64,000 bases of DNA from Trichococcus patagoniensis (GTDB lineage: Bacteria; Bacillota; Bacilli; Lactobacillales; Aerococcaceae), in assembly GCF_003051085.1 (NCBI RefSeq), contig NZ_QAOM01000010.1, positions 62,001 through 126,000 on the forward strand. Direction: 5' to 3'. The stretch's first letter is position 1; every line of letters begins with the position of its first letter. Of the stretch, positions 44,816 to 53,558 are shown piece by piece. The notes beneath the pieces are model-generated. The model made no database searches. It worked only from the letters and a program-made list of their open reading frames with translations, and had not been told where the DNA came from. A program made the position numbers and the translations under genes.

Positions 44816-45676
44816 ATGGCGAAAGATTTTGGTGATGTTCTGAAAGAAATCAGGATAGACAGAGGGTACTCCCAACAGAATGTGGCAGAGGGAATTATGG
44901 GCCAATCAGCTTATTCAAAAGTAGAAAGAAGTGAAATAGAGCCCACTTTCCGGAAATGGTTGGCGATTCTGGAAAAACTGAATGTTTCCGTGGAAGAGTT
45001 CAGGTATATCTTAAATAAAGATAGTTTGACTCAAAAAGAAAAACTGATCAATGAATTTTTCTTGTTGAACTATAATCACATTGATGATTTGAATTTGATC
45101 AAAGATGAAATAGTCGCGTACTTGGATGTCAAGGAAGACTATATGTTAAGATCACTATACTATGCCTGTGAAAGTCTAATCATTTTAAACACAACTCAAA
45201 ATATTGAAAAGGCACGAGTCTTTGCCAAAAAGATTTGGGAGCGCATGGAGAAATTTGATAAGTGGTATTTGTCGGATATTCGCTTAATCAACACCGTTCT
45301 ATTCATGTTCCCCCTTGATGTCGCCGTACTCATCGGTGAAAGAGTTACTAAGCAATTGGAACCCTATCATAGTCTTAAAGATGCCGAACTATCATTGATC
45401 AATCTCGATGTCAATTTAGCTGTCTTGCTGATAGATGGTCAAAAATATCCTGAAGCCCTAGCCTCCTTGGACAAAGTGATTCCTTTATGCAAGAAATATC
45501 AAAGATACAACCAATTAGCGATTGCCTACGCCCGAAAAGGCATTGTATTGAACAAAACAGAGAAATCAGATGAAGGCTCCATTTTCATCGGGAAAGCTTA
45601 CGCCATATTGAATGCGATAGAAGACAAAAAGCTGTTATCGAATTTGGAGAGTGAACTTGCGCATTATTTGAAATAG
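44816..45676 (+). CDS. Rgg/GadR/MutR-type transcriptional regulator
   Basis: 286-residue protein with an N-terminal XRE-type helix-turn-helix (FGDVLKEIRIDRGYSQQNVAEGIMGQSAYSKVERSEIEP) and a C-terminal all-helical region of TPR-like repeats (for example KYPEALASLDKVIPLCKKY and QLAIAYARKGIVLNKTEK). This is the architecture of RRNPP peptide-responsive regulators (Rgg, PlcR). The opening MAKDFGDVLKEIRIDRGYSQ and the E...FRKWLAILEKL stretch fit Rgg. The ATG follows AAGAAGGTG; TATAAT is at 44786-44791. The divergent peptide gene is the obvious partner. Regulated genes other than its neighbours cannot be read from here. Confidence 0.87.
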   Translation: MAKDFGDVLKEIRIDRGYSQQNVAEGIMGQSAYSKVERSEIEPTFRKWLAILEKLNVSVEEFRYILNKDSLTQKEKLINEFFLLNYNHIDDLNLIKDEIVAYLDVKEDYMLRSLYYACESLIILNTTQNIEKARVFAKKIWERMEKFDKWYLSDIRLINTVLFMFPLDVAVLIGERVTKQLEPYHSLKDAELSLINLDVNLAVLLIDGQKYPEALASLDKVIPLCKKYQRYNQLAIAYARKGIVLNKTEKSDEGSIFIGKAYAILNAIEDKKLLSNLESELAHYLK

Positions 45677-45712
45677 AGATTGTTGCTTCCGCTCAGAAAT
45701 CACAAAAAAATC

Positions 45713-45741
45713 GGCTATCCAACGGGAAAGCTGATTTTTTG
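45713..45741. terminator. Terminator after Rgg-type gene
   Basis: AAAAAATCGGCT pairs with AGCTGATTTTTT around ATCCAACGGGAA. Confidence 0.7.
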
Positions 45742-45829
45742 CGTTCGCTTTGGTAAGTTGTATAATAAAAATGTAATCGCTTTTTTTAAGTTAGCACGCA
45801 ACGCGCAAGCGGAAGATGAGGAATGGAAT

Positions 45830-46405
45830 ATGGCTGAAATCAGTATTTTTGGCAAAGGCAACATGGGAAGTGCAATCGGGGGTAATTTTGAGGCCGCCGG
45901 GAATCAAGTAACCTACATCACAAAGGATACAGCCGTTGAGAAATTTGGGGATATTGTGGTTTTGTCGGTTCCGTATCCGGCTATTGCCGGTATCTTGGCT
46001 GCCCATCGCGACCTGTTTGCCGGGAAAATCGTCATCGATATCAGCAATCCATTGAATTTTGAGACATTCGACAGCCTGGTTGTGCCGACCGACAGCTCAG
46101 CCGCTGCGGAAATCGCCAAGGAACTGCCGGATGCATCTGTCATAAAAGCTTTCAACACCAATTTCGCCACTACCTTAGCAACCAAAAAAGTAGCGGGTGC
46201 CCACCCAACGACAGTGTTGTTGGCGTCCGACGACAAGGAAGCCAAGGAAAAATTGGTGGACGCACTGGAAGGCAGCGGCCTAGCGTTCATCGATGCCGGA
46301 TTGCTAAAACGGGCCCGCGAGCTCGAAGCAATGGGCTTCCTGCAGATTTCCCTTGCTGCTGCCGACAAAATCAGCTGGACGGGCGGCTTCGGCATCTTCC
46401 ATTAA
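45830..46405 (+). CDS. F420-reductase-like NAD(P)-binding protein
   Basis: 191-residue Rossmann-fold protein of the NADPH-dependent F420 reductase / 6PGDH-like N-terminal domain group. Opening ISIFGKGNMGSAIGGNFEAAG is the dinucleotide-binding loop; VIDISNPLNF, VIKAFNTNFA and FIDAGLLKRARELEAMGFLQI are family landmarks. Lactobacillales do not make F420, so the true substrate is unknown. The frame opens at 45680, but GAGGAATGG precedes the ATG at 45830, which gives the proper fold start. Confidence 0.83.
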   Translation: MAEISIFGKGNMGSAIGGNFEAAGNQVTYITKDTAVEKFGDIVVLSVPYPAIAGILAAHRDLFAGKIVIDISNPLNFETFDSLVVPTDSSAAAEIAKELPDASVIKAFNTNFATTLATKKVAGAHPTTVLLASDDKEAKEKLVDALEGSGLAFIDAGLLKRARELEAMGFLQISLAAADKISWTGGFGIFH

Positions 46406-46426
46406 TAATAACCAACATCAATAATA

Positions 46427-46466
46427 CAAGCAAAGGCCGTCTCGGAAATGAGGCGGCCTTTGTCTG
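46427..46466 (+). terminator. Terminator after reductase-like gene
   Basis: CAAAGGCCGTCTC pairs with GAGGCGGCCTTTG around GGAAAT. Confidence 0.75.
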
Positions 46467-46485
46467 TAGCTGGAGCCAACACCAG

Positions 46486-46955
46486 GGCTTGCTGTCAGTT
46501 GTTTTGGGTGCCGTCCTGGGCCGAAGCCCGACAGAAGAGCGATCTGTCGGTTGTTTTGCGGTTTTCGGTAATCGTTTTGTCGACAGATGCACAATCTCTC
46601 GACAGTTCAGGGTGCCGTCCTGGGCTGAAGCCCGACAGAAGGGCGATCTGTCGGTTATTTTGTGATTTTCGGTAATCGTTTTGTCGACAGATGCACAATC
46701 TCTCGACAGTTCAGGGTGCCGTCCTGGGCTGAAGCCCGACAGAAAAGCGATCTGTCGGGTATTTTGCGGTTTCCGGTAACCGTATTGTCGACAGATGCGT
46801 ACTCTCTCGACAGTCCGGGAACCCGTCCTAGGCCGAAGCCCGACAGAAGAGCGATCTGTCGGGTATTTTGTGTTTTCCGGTAACAGTATTGTCAACAGAT
46901 GCGTACTCTCTCGACAATTCGGGATACCGTCCTGGGCTGAAGCCCGACAGAAACG
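46486..46955. repeat. Repeat family C array, 104-bp tandem unit
   Basis: At least four units; GTCGACAGATG begins at 46579, 46683, 46787 and 46891 (exactly 104 apart, the last with GTCAAC). Each unit has two hairpins 52 bases apart: one with GTCGA...TCGAC and one CCCGACAGA...TCTGTCGGG (46527, 46631 and so on), joined by a GCGGTTTnCGGTAAnCGT linker. Open frames crossing it are repeat artefacts. Confidence 0.92.
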
Positions 46956-46967
46956 GATACTATACGC

Positions 46968-47011
46968 AAAAAGATCAGATATCCCGCGAAAGATATTTGA
47001 TCTTTTTTTTG
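46968..47011. terminator. Bidirectional terminator
   Basis: CAAAAAGATCAGATATC pairs with GATATTTGATCTTTTTTTG. It serves the minus-strand AraC gene. Confidence 0.75.
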
Positions 47012-47028
47012 CGTTGACATTCTTAGCT

Positions 47029-47856
47029 TTAAACCTTCTCTTGCTGCTTGTTCCTACGGTATTGGTTCGGCGTCAGCTGTTCGCGTTGCTTGAACGCATG
47101 CGAAAAACGCTGCGGGTCGTCGAAGCCGACCGATTGGGCGATGACTTTGACGGGCCAATCGGTCTGCAGCAGCAATTCCTTGGCGTGGCTGATGCGGATG
47201 CCGGTCAGGTACTCTTTCGGGCTGACGTTCATTTCCTGCTTGAAGATCCGGTGCAGATAGGTCCGGTCGATCGCCAGCGAATCGGCGATGTCGCCGATCT
47301 GGATCGCGGAATCATAGTTGTTTCGCATGATCTGCAGCGCCTGGGTGAACAATCGGTTCGAACTGCTCTGCGCAGTCGCCGCAGCCGGGAACGCCTGACT
47401 CAAATAAAACAGGATCTCCATCAGCCGGGCATTCAGCAGCAGATCATTGTCCTCGGAAATGAAAGAAATTTCGATCATCTCGCTGATTTTTTCCTTGATC
47501 AGGTCGCCACCGTTTTTGGTGCTGAAAACAGGGTTATCTTTCGATATCGCCGTGCGCATGAGGTATTCTGTAACCAAGGAACCTTTGAAGCCGATCCAAT
47601 AATACGTCCAGGGATGCCGGTCATCCGCCTGGTAACTGACGATCTCCTGTGGTTCGATGAAAAAGAAATCGCCTTTTTTCAGCTCGTAACGTTTGCCGCC
47701 GCTCCGGAAGGTCCCGCTGCCCGAATGGACATAGTGCAACATATAACCACTCCTCGTCGTCGGGCCATATGCGTGTCCGGGCTGCGTTTCCTCGTAGCCG
47801 ACCGTATAAAGGAACATGTAGCCATTGTCATTATGATTATTGAAGAAATATCGCAT
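47029..47856 (-). CDS. AraC family regulator of raffinose-type operon
   Basis: 275-residue one-component regulator: an N-terminal cupin domain (GYMLHYVHSGSGTFRSGGKRYELKKGDFFFIEP) that binds sugar, and a C-terminal AraC double helix-turn-helix (IQIGDIADSLAIDRTYLHRIFKQE and VKVIAQSVGFDDPQRFSHAFKQ). This is the layout of MsmR/RafR activators. It is divergent from the EIIBC-GH32-GH36 operon with about 105 bases between, so those genes are its likely target. On the minus strand a TATAAT lies at 47896-47901. Confidence 0.88.
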   Translation of the reverse strand: MRYFFNNHNDNGYMFLYTVGYEETQPGHAYGPTTRSGYMLHYVHSGSGTFRSGGKRYELKKGDFFFIEPQEIVSYQADDRHPWTYYWIGFKGSLVTEYLMRTAISKDNPVFSTKNGGDLIKEKISEMIEISFISEDNDLLLNARLMEILFYLSQAFPAAATAQSSSNRLFTQALQIMRNNYDSAIQIGDIADSLAIDRTYLHRIFKQEMNVSPKEYLTGIRISHAKELLLQTDWPVKVIAQSVGFDDPQRFSHAFKQREQLTPNQYRRNKQQEKV

Positions 47857-47961
47857 CCGTCCTCACCTTTCCACAAAACAAGCTTATTTGTCGACATTAT
47901 ACCATTTATTTAAGAGCGTTTTCCAAATAAAATAAAGGCACATCAAAAGGAGGAATAAAAA

Positions 47962-49413
47962 ATGTCCAAAAAGTATGAAGCTATCTGCCAAGCATTGGTT
48001 GAAAATGTCGGCGGTCAAGACAACATCCTGTTTGTAACCCACTGCGCGACCCGTTTGCGGTTGGTATTGCAGGACAACACGTTAGCCCAAATGGAAAACA
48101 TTCAGAATATAGAACACGTCAAAGGAGCCTTCGTGGCGGGGGACCAGCTGCAGGTCGTCTTCGGCGCCGGCTTGGTCAATTCCATCTACGATGAGTTCGT
48201 CGCGTACACCGGCAACAAGACCGGCGATGAACTGCGCCAGACCGTCTCCCAACAGAAACAAAACCCATTTCAACGCTTCATCAAAGCCATTTCTGACGTG
48301 TTCATCGAAATCATGCCATCGATCCTGGCTGCGGCGCTGCTGATGGGACTCAGCTCACTGCTGTCGACAAAAGGGCTGTTCGGTCCGCGTTCGATCGTTG
48401 AAATCGTACCGGCCATCGCCGGGCTGAATCGCGTCATCTCGATCGCCTCATCCGGCATCTTCGCCTTCTTGCCGATGATCGTCGCCTATTCTTCGACAAA
48501 ACGCTTCGGCGGCCGGGCCGCATTGGGATTGGCAATCGGGGCTGTCATGGTGCATCCGAATTTGGCTGACGCCTTCACAGTCGCTTCCGGCAACCTCGAA
48601 CCAGAAACCGTCAAATTGCTGGGCCTTTCGGTTGACCTCGTCGGTTTCCAGGGCGGCATCATCATCGCCTTGATGATCGGTTTCGTCGTCGCTTGGCTCG
48701 ACCGTTTCTTCAACAAAATTCTGCCGGACATCATTACTTTCGTCATGACGCCGATGCTGACGATCCTGATCTCCTCGCTGCTGCTGTTCACGATCATCGG
48801 ACCGCTCGGAAGGGAACTCGGCAACGGCTTGACAAACAGCCTTCTGTGGGCGACTGAGCACCTAGGCATCTTCGGTTACATGCTATTTGCAGGCGTGCAA
48901 CAACTGATCGTCATCAGCGGCCTGCACCACACATTCGGCGCGATCGAAAGCCAACTAATCGCCAACACCGGCCGCGACTTCCTGAACCCATTGATGTCCG
49001 TGGCACTGCTGGGACAAGGCGGCGCGGTGCTGGGCTACATGCTGCTGAACAGACACGACAAAAAAGTCCGTGAAGTCTCGGTTTCCGCCTTCACATCCGT
49101 CCTTTTCGGCATATCCGAACCCGCTTTGTTCGGCGTCACGGTGAAATACAAGTTCCCATTGATCGCCGGCTGCATCGCGGGTGCTGTCAGCGGGGGCTAC
49201 GCCTACTTGACAAAATTGACGGCTGTAGGCTACGGGACGACCGGAGTGCCTGGTTTCACCATCGTTGACCCGGCCAACAACGGCTACCTGCATTTTGTCG
49301 TCGCCCATCTGCTGGCCGTTTCGGTCGGTTGCGCGCTGACTTATTTCTGGGGCAAAGCTGTCGCAACCAAAACGGCTAACGGACCGGTCATCGACCAAGA
49401 AGTCGAGGTGTAG
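47962..49413 (+). CDS. PTS EIIBC, sucrose-type, in alpha-galactosidase operon
   Basis: 483-residue EIIBC of the same family as the gene at 3711. EIIB phosphocysteine is C28 in FVTHCATRLRLVLQ; the EIIC part has VISGLHHTFGAIE and FGISEPALFGVTV. It ends GKAVATKTANGPVIDQEVEV with no EIIA domain. Its partners are a GH32 enzyme and an alpha-galactosidase, so the imported sugar may be raffinose or a related galactosyl-sucrose as well as sucrose. The ribosome site is AAAAGGAGGAA. Sequence differences from the first EIIBC are large enough that this is not a recent duplication. Confidence 0.87.
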   Translation: MSKKYEAICQALVENVGGQDNILFVTHCATRLRLVLQDNTLAQMENIQNIEHVKGAFVAGDQLQVVFGAGLVNSIYDEFVAYTGNKTGDELRQTVSQQKQNPFQRFIKAISDVFIEIMPSILAAALLMGLSSLLSTKGLFGPRSIVEIVPAIAGLNRVISIASSGIFAFLPMIVAYSSTKRFGGRAALGLAIGAVMVHPNLADAFTVASGNLEPETVKLLGLSVDLVGFQGGIIIALMIGFVVAWLDRFFNKILPDIITFVMTPMLTILISSLLLFTIIGPLGRELGNGLTNSLLWATEHLGIFGYMLFAGVQQLIVISGLHHTFGAIESQLIANTGRDFLNPLMSVALLGQGGAVLGYMLLNRHDKKVREVSVSAFTSVLFGISEPALFGVTVKYKFPLIAGCIAGAVSGGYAYLTKLTAVGYGTTGVPGFTIVDPANNGYLHFVVAHLLAVSVGCALTYFWGKAVATKTANGPVIDQEVEV

Positions 49414-49418
49414 ACCGG

Positions 49419-50984
49419 ATGATCAACAAATTGGGCGTTGCGCCTGAGCACTATTACACCAACTATGCCGCCATTCCGGACCATCTGAAGGAAGAGGCGG
49501 TAGCCCGATCCGCTGAGAGCCCGTTCCGGCAATTGTTCCACACGGAGGCGGCATCCGGTTATTTGAACGACCCGAACGGTTTCAGCCATTTCGACGGGAA
49601 ATACCATCTTTTTTACCAATGGACGCCGCTGAAATACACGCAAGAGCCAAACGTTTGGTACCAAGGCTGGCATCATCTCATCTCCGATGATATGGTCACG
49701 TGGGAAAGTCTGGGGCCCGGCATTGAGCCGGACACCCGCTTCGAGACGCACGGCGCCTACTCCGGCAGCGGTTGGGACAACGGCGACGAACTGCTGCTTT
49801 TCTATACAGGCAACACGCGCAACGAAGACTGGCAACGCACGCCGTACCAGTTGCTGGCGACGATGGACCGCCAAGGCCGCATCAAAAAAGCCGCAACGCC
49901 GGCGATTTCCGGCACCGTTCCGGGCTACACGGATCATTTCCGCGATCCGAAGATCTGGAAAACGGAAGAGGGCTACTTCGCCGTCATCGGCGCCCAACGA
50001 ACCGATCTGACCGGTGCAGCCTTGGTGCTGCACTCGGAAAACGGCAAGACGGACTGGCGCGTGCTCGGCGAAGTCGGCACCGACCGCCACACAAACTTCG
50101 GCTACATGTGGGAATGCCCCGACTACTTCGAATTGGACGGGAAGGGCATCCTGCTGTTTTCACCGCAAGGCTTGGCTCCGAAACAAAACCGTTTCGAAAA
50201 CATCTACCAGATCGGCTATCTGGTCGGATCCCGAATCGACAAAAACAACCTGTCGCTGCGCGAAGAGGGCGACTTTATCGAACTGGACCGCGGCTTCGAC
50301 ATCTACGCCACCCAGACGGCCATTTTGCCGGACGGACGCCGGATCCTGAGCGGCTGGATGGGCCTGCCGGAAATCGAGTACCCGACCGAAGCGTACGGCT
50401 ACTGCGGCTGCCTGCTGCTGCCGCGCGAACTGCGCTTGGAGGACGGGCGCCTGAAACAACGGCCGATCCGCGAATTGGCCGCCTATGAAACCGAAGAAAA
50501 AGTCCTGTCCGTCCGACTCAACCAGGACACCGCAGCGGAACGGCTCGCCATCAGTTTCGGCCATGTGCTCAAGCTGCACTGCAAAAACCCGGCAGCCGGA
50601 CAGCTCGTCATCGACCTTTACAGCAATGAGGAAAGAACCCGCTATACCCGGGTGCTGTTCGATTCCGTCAAAGGCGAAGTCTGGCTGGACCGCGCGAAAT
50701 CCGGGCTGCCGGTTGGGGAAGCCTATGGAACCAAGCGTCTGATCTGGGGAGGCGATCTTTCCGAAATCGAGCTGGCGCTGTATTTGGACCGCAGTTCCAT
50801 CGAACTGTTTCTGCAGGATGGGCTGGTCACTGCATCCGCGCGCATCTTCCCGGATGAGTCCCAGCAATTCGTCCATATGGAAAGTCTGGCTGGCGCTTGG
50901 GAAGTTGCCGGGACGCAGGCGAAGTTGGACATGCAGGCGAAACCAGGGAAAAAGGAGATTCATGATGCAGCACATTCACTTTAA
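49419..50984 (+). CDS. GH32 beta-fructofuranosidase / sucrose-6-phosphate hydrolase
   Basis: 521-residue cytoplasmic GH32 enzyme. YLNDPNGFSHFDGKYHLFYQW holds the nucleophile Asp, FRDPKIW the stabilising Asp and MWECPDYFEL the acid/base Glu; the C-terminal sandwich ends with DRSSIELFLQDG. It begins five bases after the EIIBC stop, with GAGGTG eight bases before its ATG, and its 3' end overlaps the next gene by about 20 bases. It is probably the enzyme that removes fructose from the phosphorylated oligosaccharide. Confidence 0.88.
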   Translation: MINKLGVAPEHYYTNYAAIPDHLKEEAVARSAESPFRQLFHTEAASGYLNDPNGFSHFDGKYHLFYQWTPLKYTQEPNVWYQGWHHLISDDMVTWESLGPGIEPDTRFETHGAYSGSGWDNGDELLLFYTGNTRNEDWQRTPYQLLATMDRQGRIKKAATPAISGTVPGYTDHFRDPKIWKTEEGYFAVIGAQRTDLTGAALVLHSENGKTDWRVLGEVGTDRHTNFGYMWECPDYFELDGKGILLFSPQGLAPKQNRFENIYQIGYLVGSRIDKNNLSLREEGDFIELDRGFDIYATQTAILPDGRRILSGWMGLPEIEYPTEAYGYCGCLLLPRELRLEDGRLKQRPIRELAAYETEEKVLSVRLNQDTAAERLAISFGHVLKLHCKNPAAGQLVIDLYSNEERTRYTRVLFDSVKGEVWLDRAKSGLPVGEAYGTKRLIWGGDLSEIELALYLDRSSIELFLQDGLVTASARIFPDESQQFVHMESLAGAWEVAGTQAKLDMQAKPGKKEIHDAAHSL

Positions 50985-53160
50985 CGAAGAAAAACAGCAG
51001 TTCCATCTGCAGAACGGGTCGATCAGCTACGTGTTCGGCGTCGAAGAAAAGGGGATGCTGTCGCAGCTTTACTTCGGCAAACGCATCGCTTCCTATAAAG
51101 GCGGGCGGCGCTATCCGCGTTTGGAGCGCTCGTTCTCGACCAATTTCCAGGACGTCATCGACCGCAATTATTCGCGCGACACGATTCCGCACGAATACCC
51201 GACCTACGGCAACGGCGATTTCCGCAGCGCGGCCATCGCGGCGACGCTGACGGACGGCGACCCGACTTTGGATCTCCGCTACGCCGGCTTTTCGGTCGAA
51301 AAGGGTAAACCGGCGCTGACCGGGTTGCCGGCCACTTATGTGAACGACGCGAGCACAGCCGAGACATTGTTCGTCGAATTGCGCGATGAAAAAGCGCAGT
51401 TGACGGTGCGTCTGGCCTATACGATTTTTTCCGATCAGCCGGTGATTGCCCGCTCGGCTACGATCATGAACAATGGCTCCGCGGCAGTGCAGCTTGATAA
51501 AGCGGCCAGTCTGAGCATTGATCTGCCTTATCAAGAGTGGGACTTGCTGCATCTGAACGGTTCCTGGGGGCAGGAACGCAGCCTGATGCGCGAACCGGTC
51601 ACGAAAGGCATCAAGATCTTCGACAGCAAGCGCGGCACGAGCAGCCATCAACAGAATCCGTTCGTGGCGCTCGTAGACCCGAACTGCAGCGAGGACAAGG
51701 GCACCGCAATCGGCTTCAGCCTGGTCTACAGCGGCAACCACGAGGAGCTGGTCGAGATGGACCAGTACGGTCAGATCCGCGTATCGGTCGGCATCAATCC
51801 GAGCGGCTTTTCCTGGGAACTGCAACCGGAGGACACGTTCCAGACGCCGGAAGCGCTGCTGATCTATTCGGAGGAAGGCCTGAACGGGATGTCGCAGACA
51901 TTCCACACGCTGTTCCGCGAAAACCTGTCAAGAGGGCAGCACCGCAAAAAAGAGCGCCCGATCCTGATCAACAACTGGGAAGCGACTTATTTCGATTTCA
52001 CCGGCGAAAAGATCCGCGCCATCATCGATGAGTCCGCCGATTTGGGCATTGAACTGTTCGTGCTCGACGACGGTTGGTTCGGGACGCGTTCGCATGACCT
52101 GCGCTCGCTCGGCGACTGGGCCGAGAACCGCGAGAAATTGCCGGAAGGGCTGAAAGGCATCGCCGATTATGCGCACGGTAAAGGGATGCAGTTCGGCCTC
52201 TGGTTCGAACCGGAAATGATTTCCGAAGTCAGCGAACTGTTCACAGCGCATCCGGACTGGGCGCTGCAGATTCCGGGCCGGGAGCGGACGCTGAGCCGCG
52301 ATCAGCTCGTACTCGATTTTAGCCGCAAGGAAGTCCGGGACGGGATACTGATCCAGATGCAGGCCATTCTGGATCGGGTGCCGATCGATTACATCAAATG
52401 GGACATGAACCGTTATTTGACCGAAGTTCACAGCAGCACTTTGCCGCCGCACCGCCAAGGCGAAACGGCCCACCGCTATGTGCTCGGGCTATATGCAATG
52501 ATGGAGGAACTGGTCCAGGGCTATCCCGAAATCCTTTTCGAGGGCTGCTCCGGCGGCGGGGGACGGTTCGACCCGGGCATCCTCCACTATATGCCGCAAA
52601 GCTGGACCAGCGACAACACAGATGCCGTCCAGCGCCTGCAGATCCAGTACGGCACCAGCCTTGTGTACCCGATCTCTTCAATGGGCGCGCATGTTTCGGC
52701 CGTTCCGAACCATCAGACCCACCGCATCACCTCGCTTGCGATGCGCGGCGATGTCGCGATGGCCGGCGTCCTCGGCTACGAACTCGATCCGACCACGCTG
52801 ACGGAGGAAGAAAAACAGATCATCCGCCAGCAGGTAGCCGACTACAAACAATTCCGCCGGCTCGTCCAATACGGCACGTTCCATCGCCTGCGCAGCCCGT
52901 TCGAGAAGAACCAGACGATCTGGGCGTTCGTCTCGGATGACAAAACCGAGTGCCTGTTGTACTACTACAGCGTACTCGCCCAAGCGGCACCGCCGCTCGA
53001 CATCATCCGGCTGCAAGGATTGGATCCGGCGCGCGATTACCATTGCGAAGCGCTGGCTGCAACCTTCAGCGCCACCGAACTGATGCACAGCGGCTTCTAC
53101 GTCGATCCGATCATCAAAGGCGACTTCCAGAGCAGAAGGTATTATTTCAAGGGAAAATAA
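50965..53160 (+). CDS. Alpha-galactosidase (GH36)
   Basis: 731-residue GH36 enzyme cleaving terminal alpha-galactose from melibiose, raffinose or stachyose. A beta-supersandwich domain precedes the barrel; VLDDGWFGTRSHDLRSLGDW is the family signature, the nucleophile Asp is in DYIKWDMNRY, the acid/base Asp is in SWTSDNTDAVQRL, and CSGGGGRFDPG is the substrate loop. Typical full length for the Lactobacillales enzyme. ATG 50965 has AAGGAG seven bases upstream; ATG 50962 adds one Met. The long upstream open frame is the GH32 gene's shadow. The operon ends at the terminator at 53183. Confidence 0.92.
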   Translation: MQHIHFNEEKQQFHLQNGSISYVFGVEEKGMLSQLYFGKRIASYKGGRRYPRLERSFSTNFQDVIDRNYSRDTIPHEYPTYGNGDFRSAAIAATLTDGDPTLDLRYAGFSVEKGKPALTGLPATYVNDASTAETLFVELRDEKAQLTVRLAYTIFSDQPVIARSATIMNNGSAAVQLDKAASLSIDLPYQEWDLLHLNGSWGQERSLMREPVTKGIKIFDSKRGTSSHQQNPFVALVDPNCSEDKGTAIGFSLVYSGNHEELVEMDQYGQIRVSVGINPSGFSWELQPEDTFQTPEALLIYSEEGLNGMSQTFHTLFRENLSRGQHRKKERPILINNWEATYFDFTGEKIRAIIDESADLGIELFVLDDGWFGTRSHDLRSLGDWAENREKLPEGLKGIADYAHGKGMQFGLWFEPEMISEVSELFTAHPDWALQIPGRERTLSRDQLVLDFSRKEVRDGILIQMQAILDRVPIDYIKWDMNRYLTEVHSSTLPPHRQGETAHRYVLGLYAMMEELVQGYPEILFEGCSGGGGRFDPGILHYMPQSWTSDNTDAVQRLQIQYGTSLVYPISSMGAHVSAVPNHQTHRITSLAMRGDVAMAGVLGYELDPTTLTEEEKQIIRQQVADYKQFRRLVQYGTFHRLRSPFEKNQTIWAFVSDDKTECLLYYYSVLAQAAPPLDIIRLQGLDPARDYHCEALAATFSATELMHSGFYVDPIIKGDFQSRRYYFKGK

Positions 53161-53182
53161 GAGATAACAATAAGGTATACGC

Positions 53183-53213
53183 AAAAAGGCTGGAGCTATT
53201 TCCAGCCTTTTTT
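53183..53213 (+). terminator. Terminator of raffinose-type operon
   Basis: AAAAAGGCTGGA pairs with TCCAGCCTTTTTT around GCTATT. Confidence 0.85.
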
Positions 53214-53216
53214 GCG

Positions 53217-53300
53217 GTATTCGGTGATTGTTTTGTCGACGGATGAGTGATCTCTCGACAGTTCGAGAAGCGAAGTATTCCGGATACCCGACAGAGAGAT
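53217..53300. repeat. Single unit of repeat family C
   Basis: GCGGTATTCGGTGATTGT, then GTCGACGGATG, CTCTCGACAGTTC and later CCCGACAGAGAG: one diverged unit of the 104-bp array at 46486. Confidence 0.7.
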
Positions 53301-53308
53301 ACTGAACG

Positions 53309-53347
53309 CAAAAAAATCGGGTACCCGCGAAGGATATCCGATTTTTG
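53309..53347 (-). terminator. Terminator of tRNA-Arg
   Basis: On the minus strand, AAAAATCGGATATCC pairs with GGGTACCCGATTTTT and ends in T's, directly downstream of the tRNA. Confidence 0.75.
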
Positions 53348-53359
53348 CATTTGATTTGA

Positions 53360-53432
53360 CGGCCCTAAGAAGAATTGAACTTCCGACACCTCGTTTAGGA
53401 AACGAGTGCTCTATCCGCTGAGCTATAGGACC
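53360..53432 (-). tRNA. tRNA-Arg (anticodon CCT)
   Basis: 73 bases on the minus strand. Acceptor stem GGTCCTA / TAGGGCC (one G-T pair), D-arm TAGCTCAGCGGATAGAGCA, anticodon stem CTCGT/ACGAG with loop TTCCTAA (anticodon CCT, reading AGG), and T-loop GTTCAATTC. CCA is not encoded. A TATAAT lies at 53448-53453, 16 bases before its 5' end. Confidence 0.93.
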
Positions 53433-53447
53433 AACAGAACACTAATC

Positions 53448-53453
53448 ATTATA
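53448..53453 (-). promoter_or_regulatory. -10 box of tRNA-Arg
   Basis: TATAAT on the minus strand; a weak -35 (TGGAAA) lies 17 bases upstream. Confidence 0.6.
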
Positions 53454-53558
53454 TCACTTAATGCGTGCAATTTCCACATTCATTTGAAAAAAATTCCTGC
53501 GAGTCAGCGAAAAGCGAAAAGTATAAAAAGGGCAGCCAGCAAGCCGCCCAAAATGCAT

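Noticed and set aside
46371-46895. Open frame of 174 codons on the minus strand through the 104-bp repeats
   Set aside because: Translation merely repeats the array; it has no family features and overlaps the terminator of the reductase-like gene.
50160-51906. Long antisense frames opposite the second GH32 and GH36 genes
   Set aside because: Codon-bias shadows of well-supported glycosidase genes.
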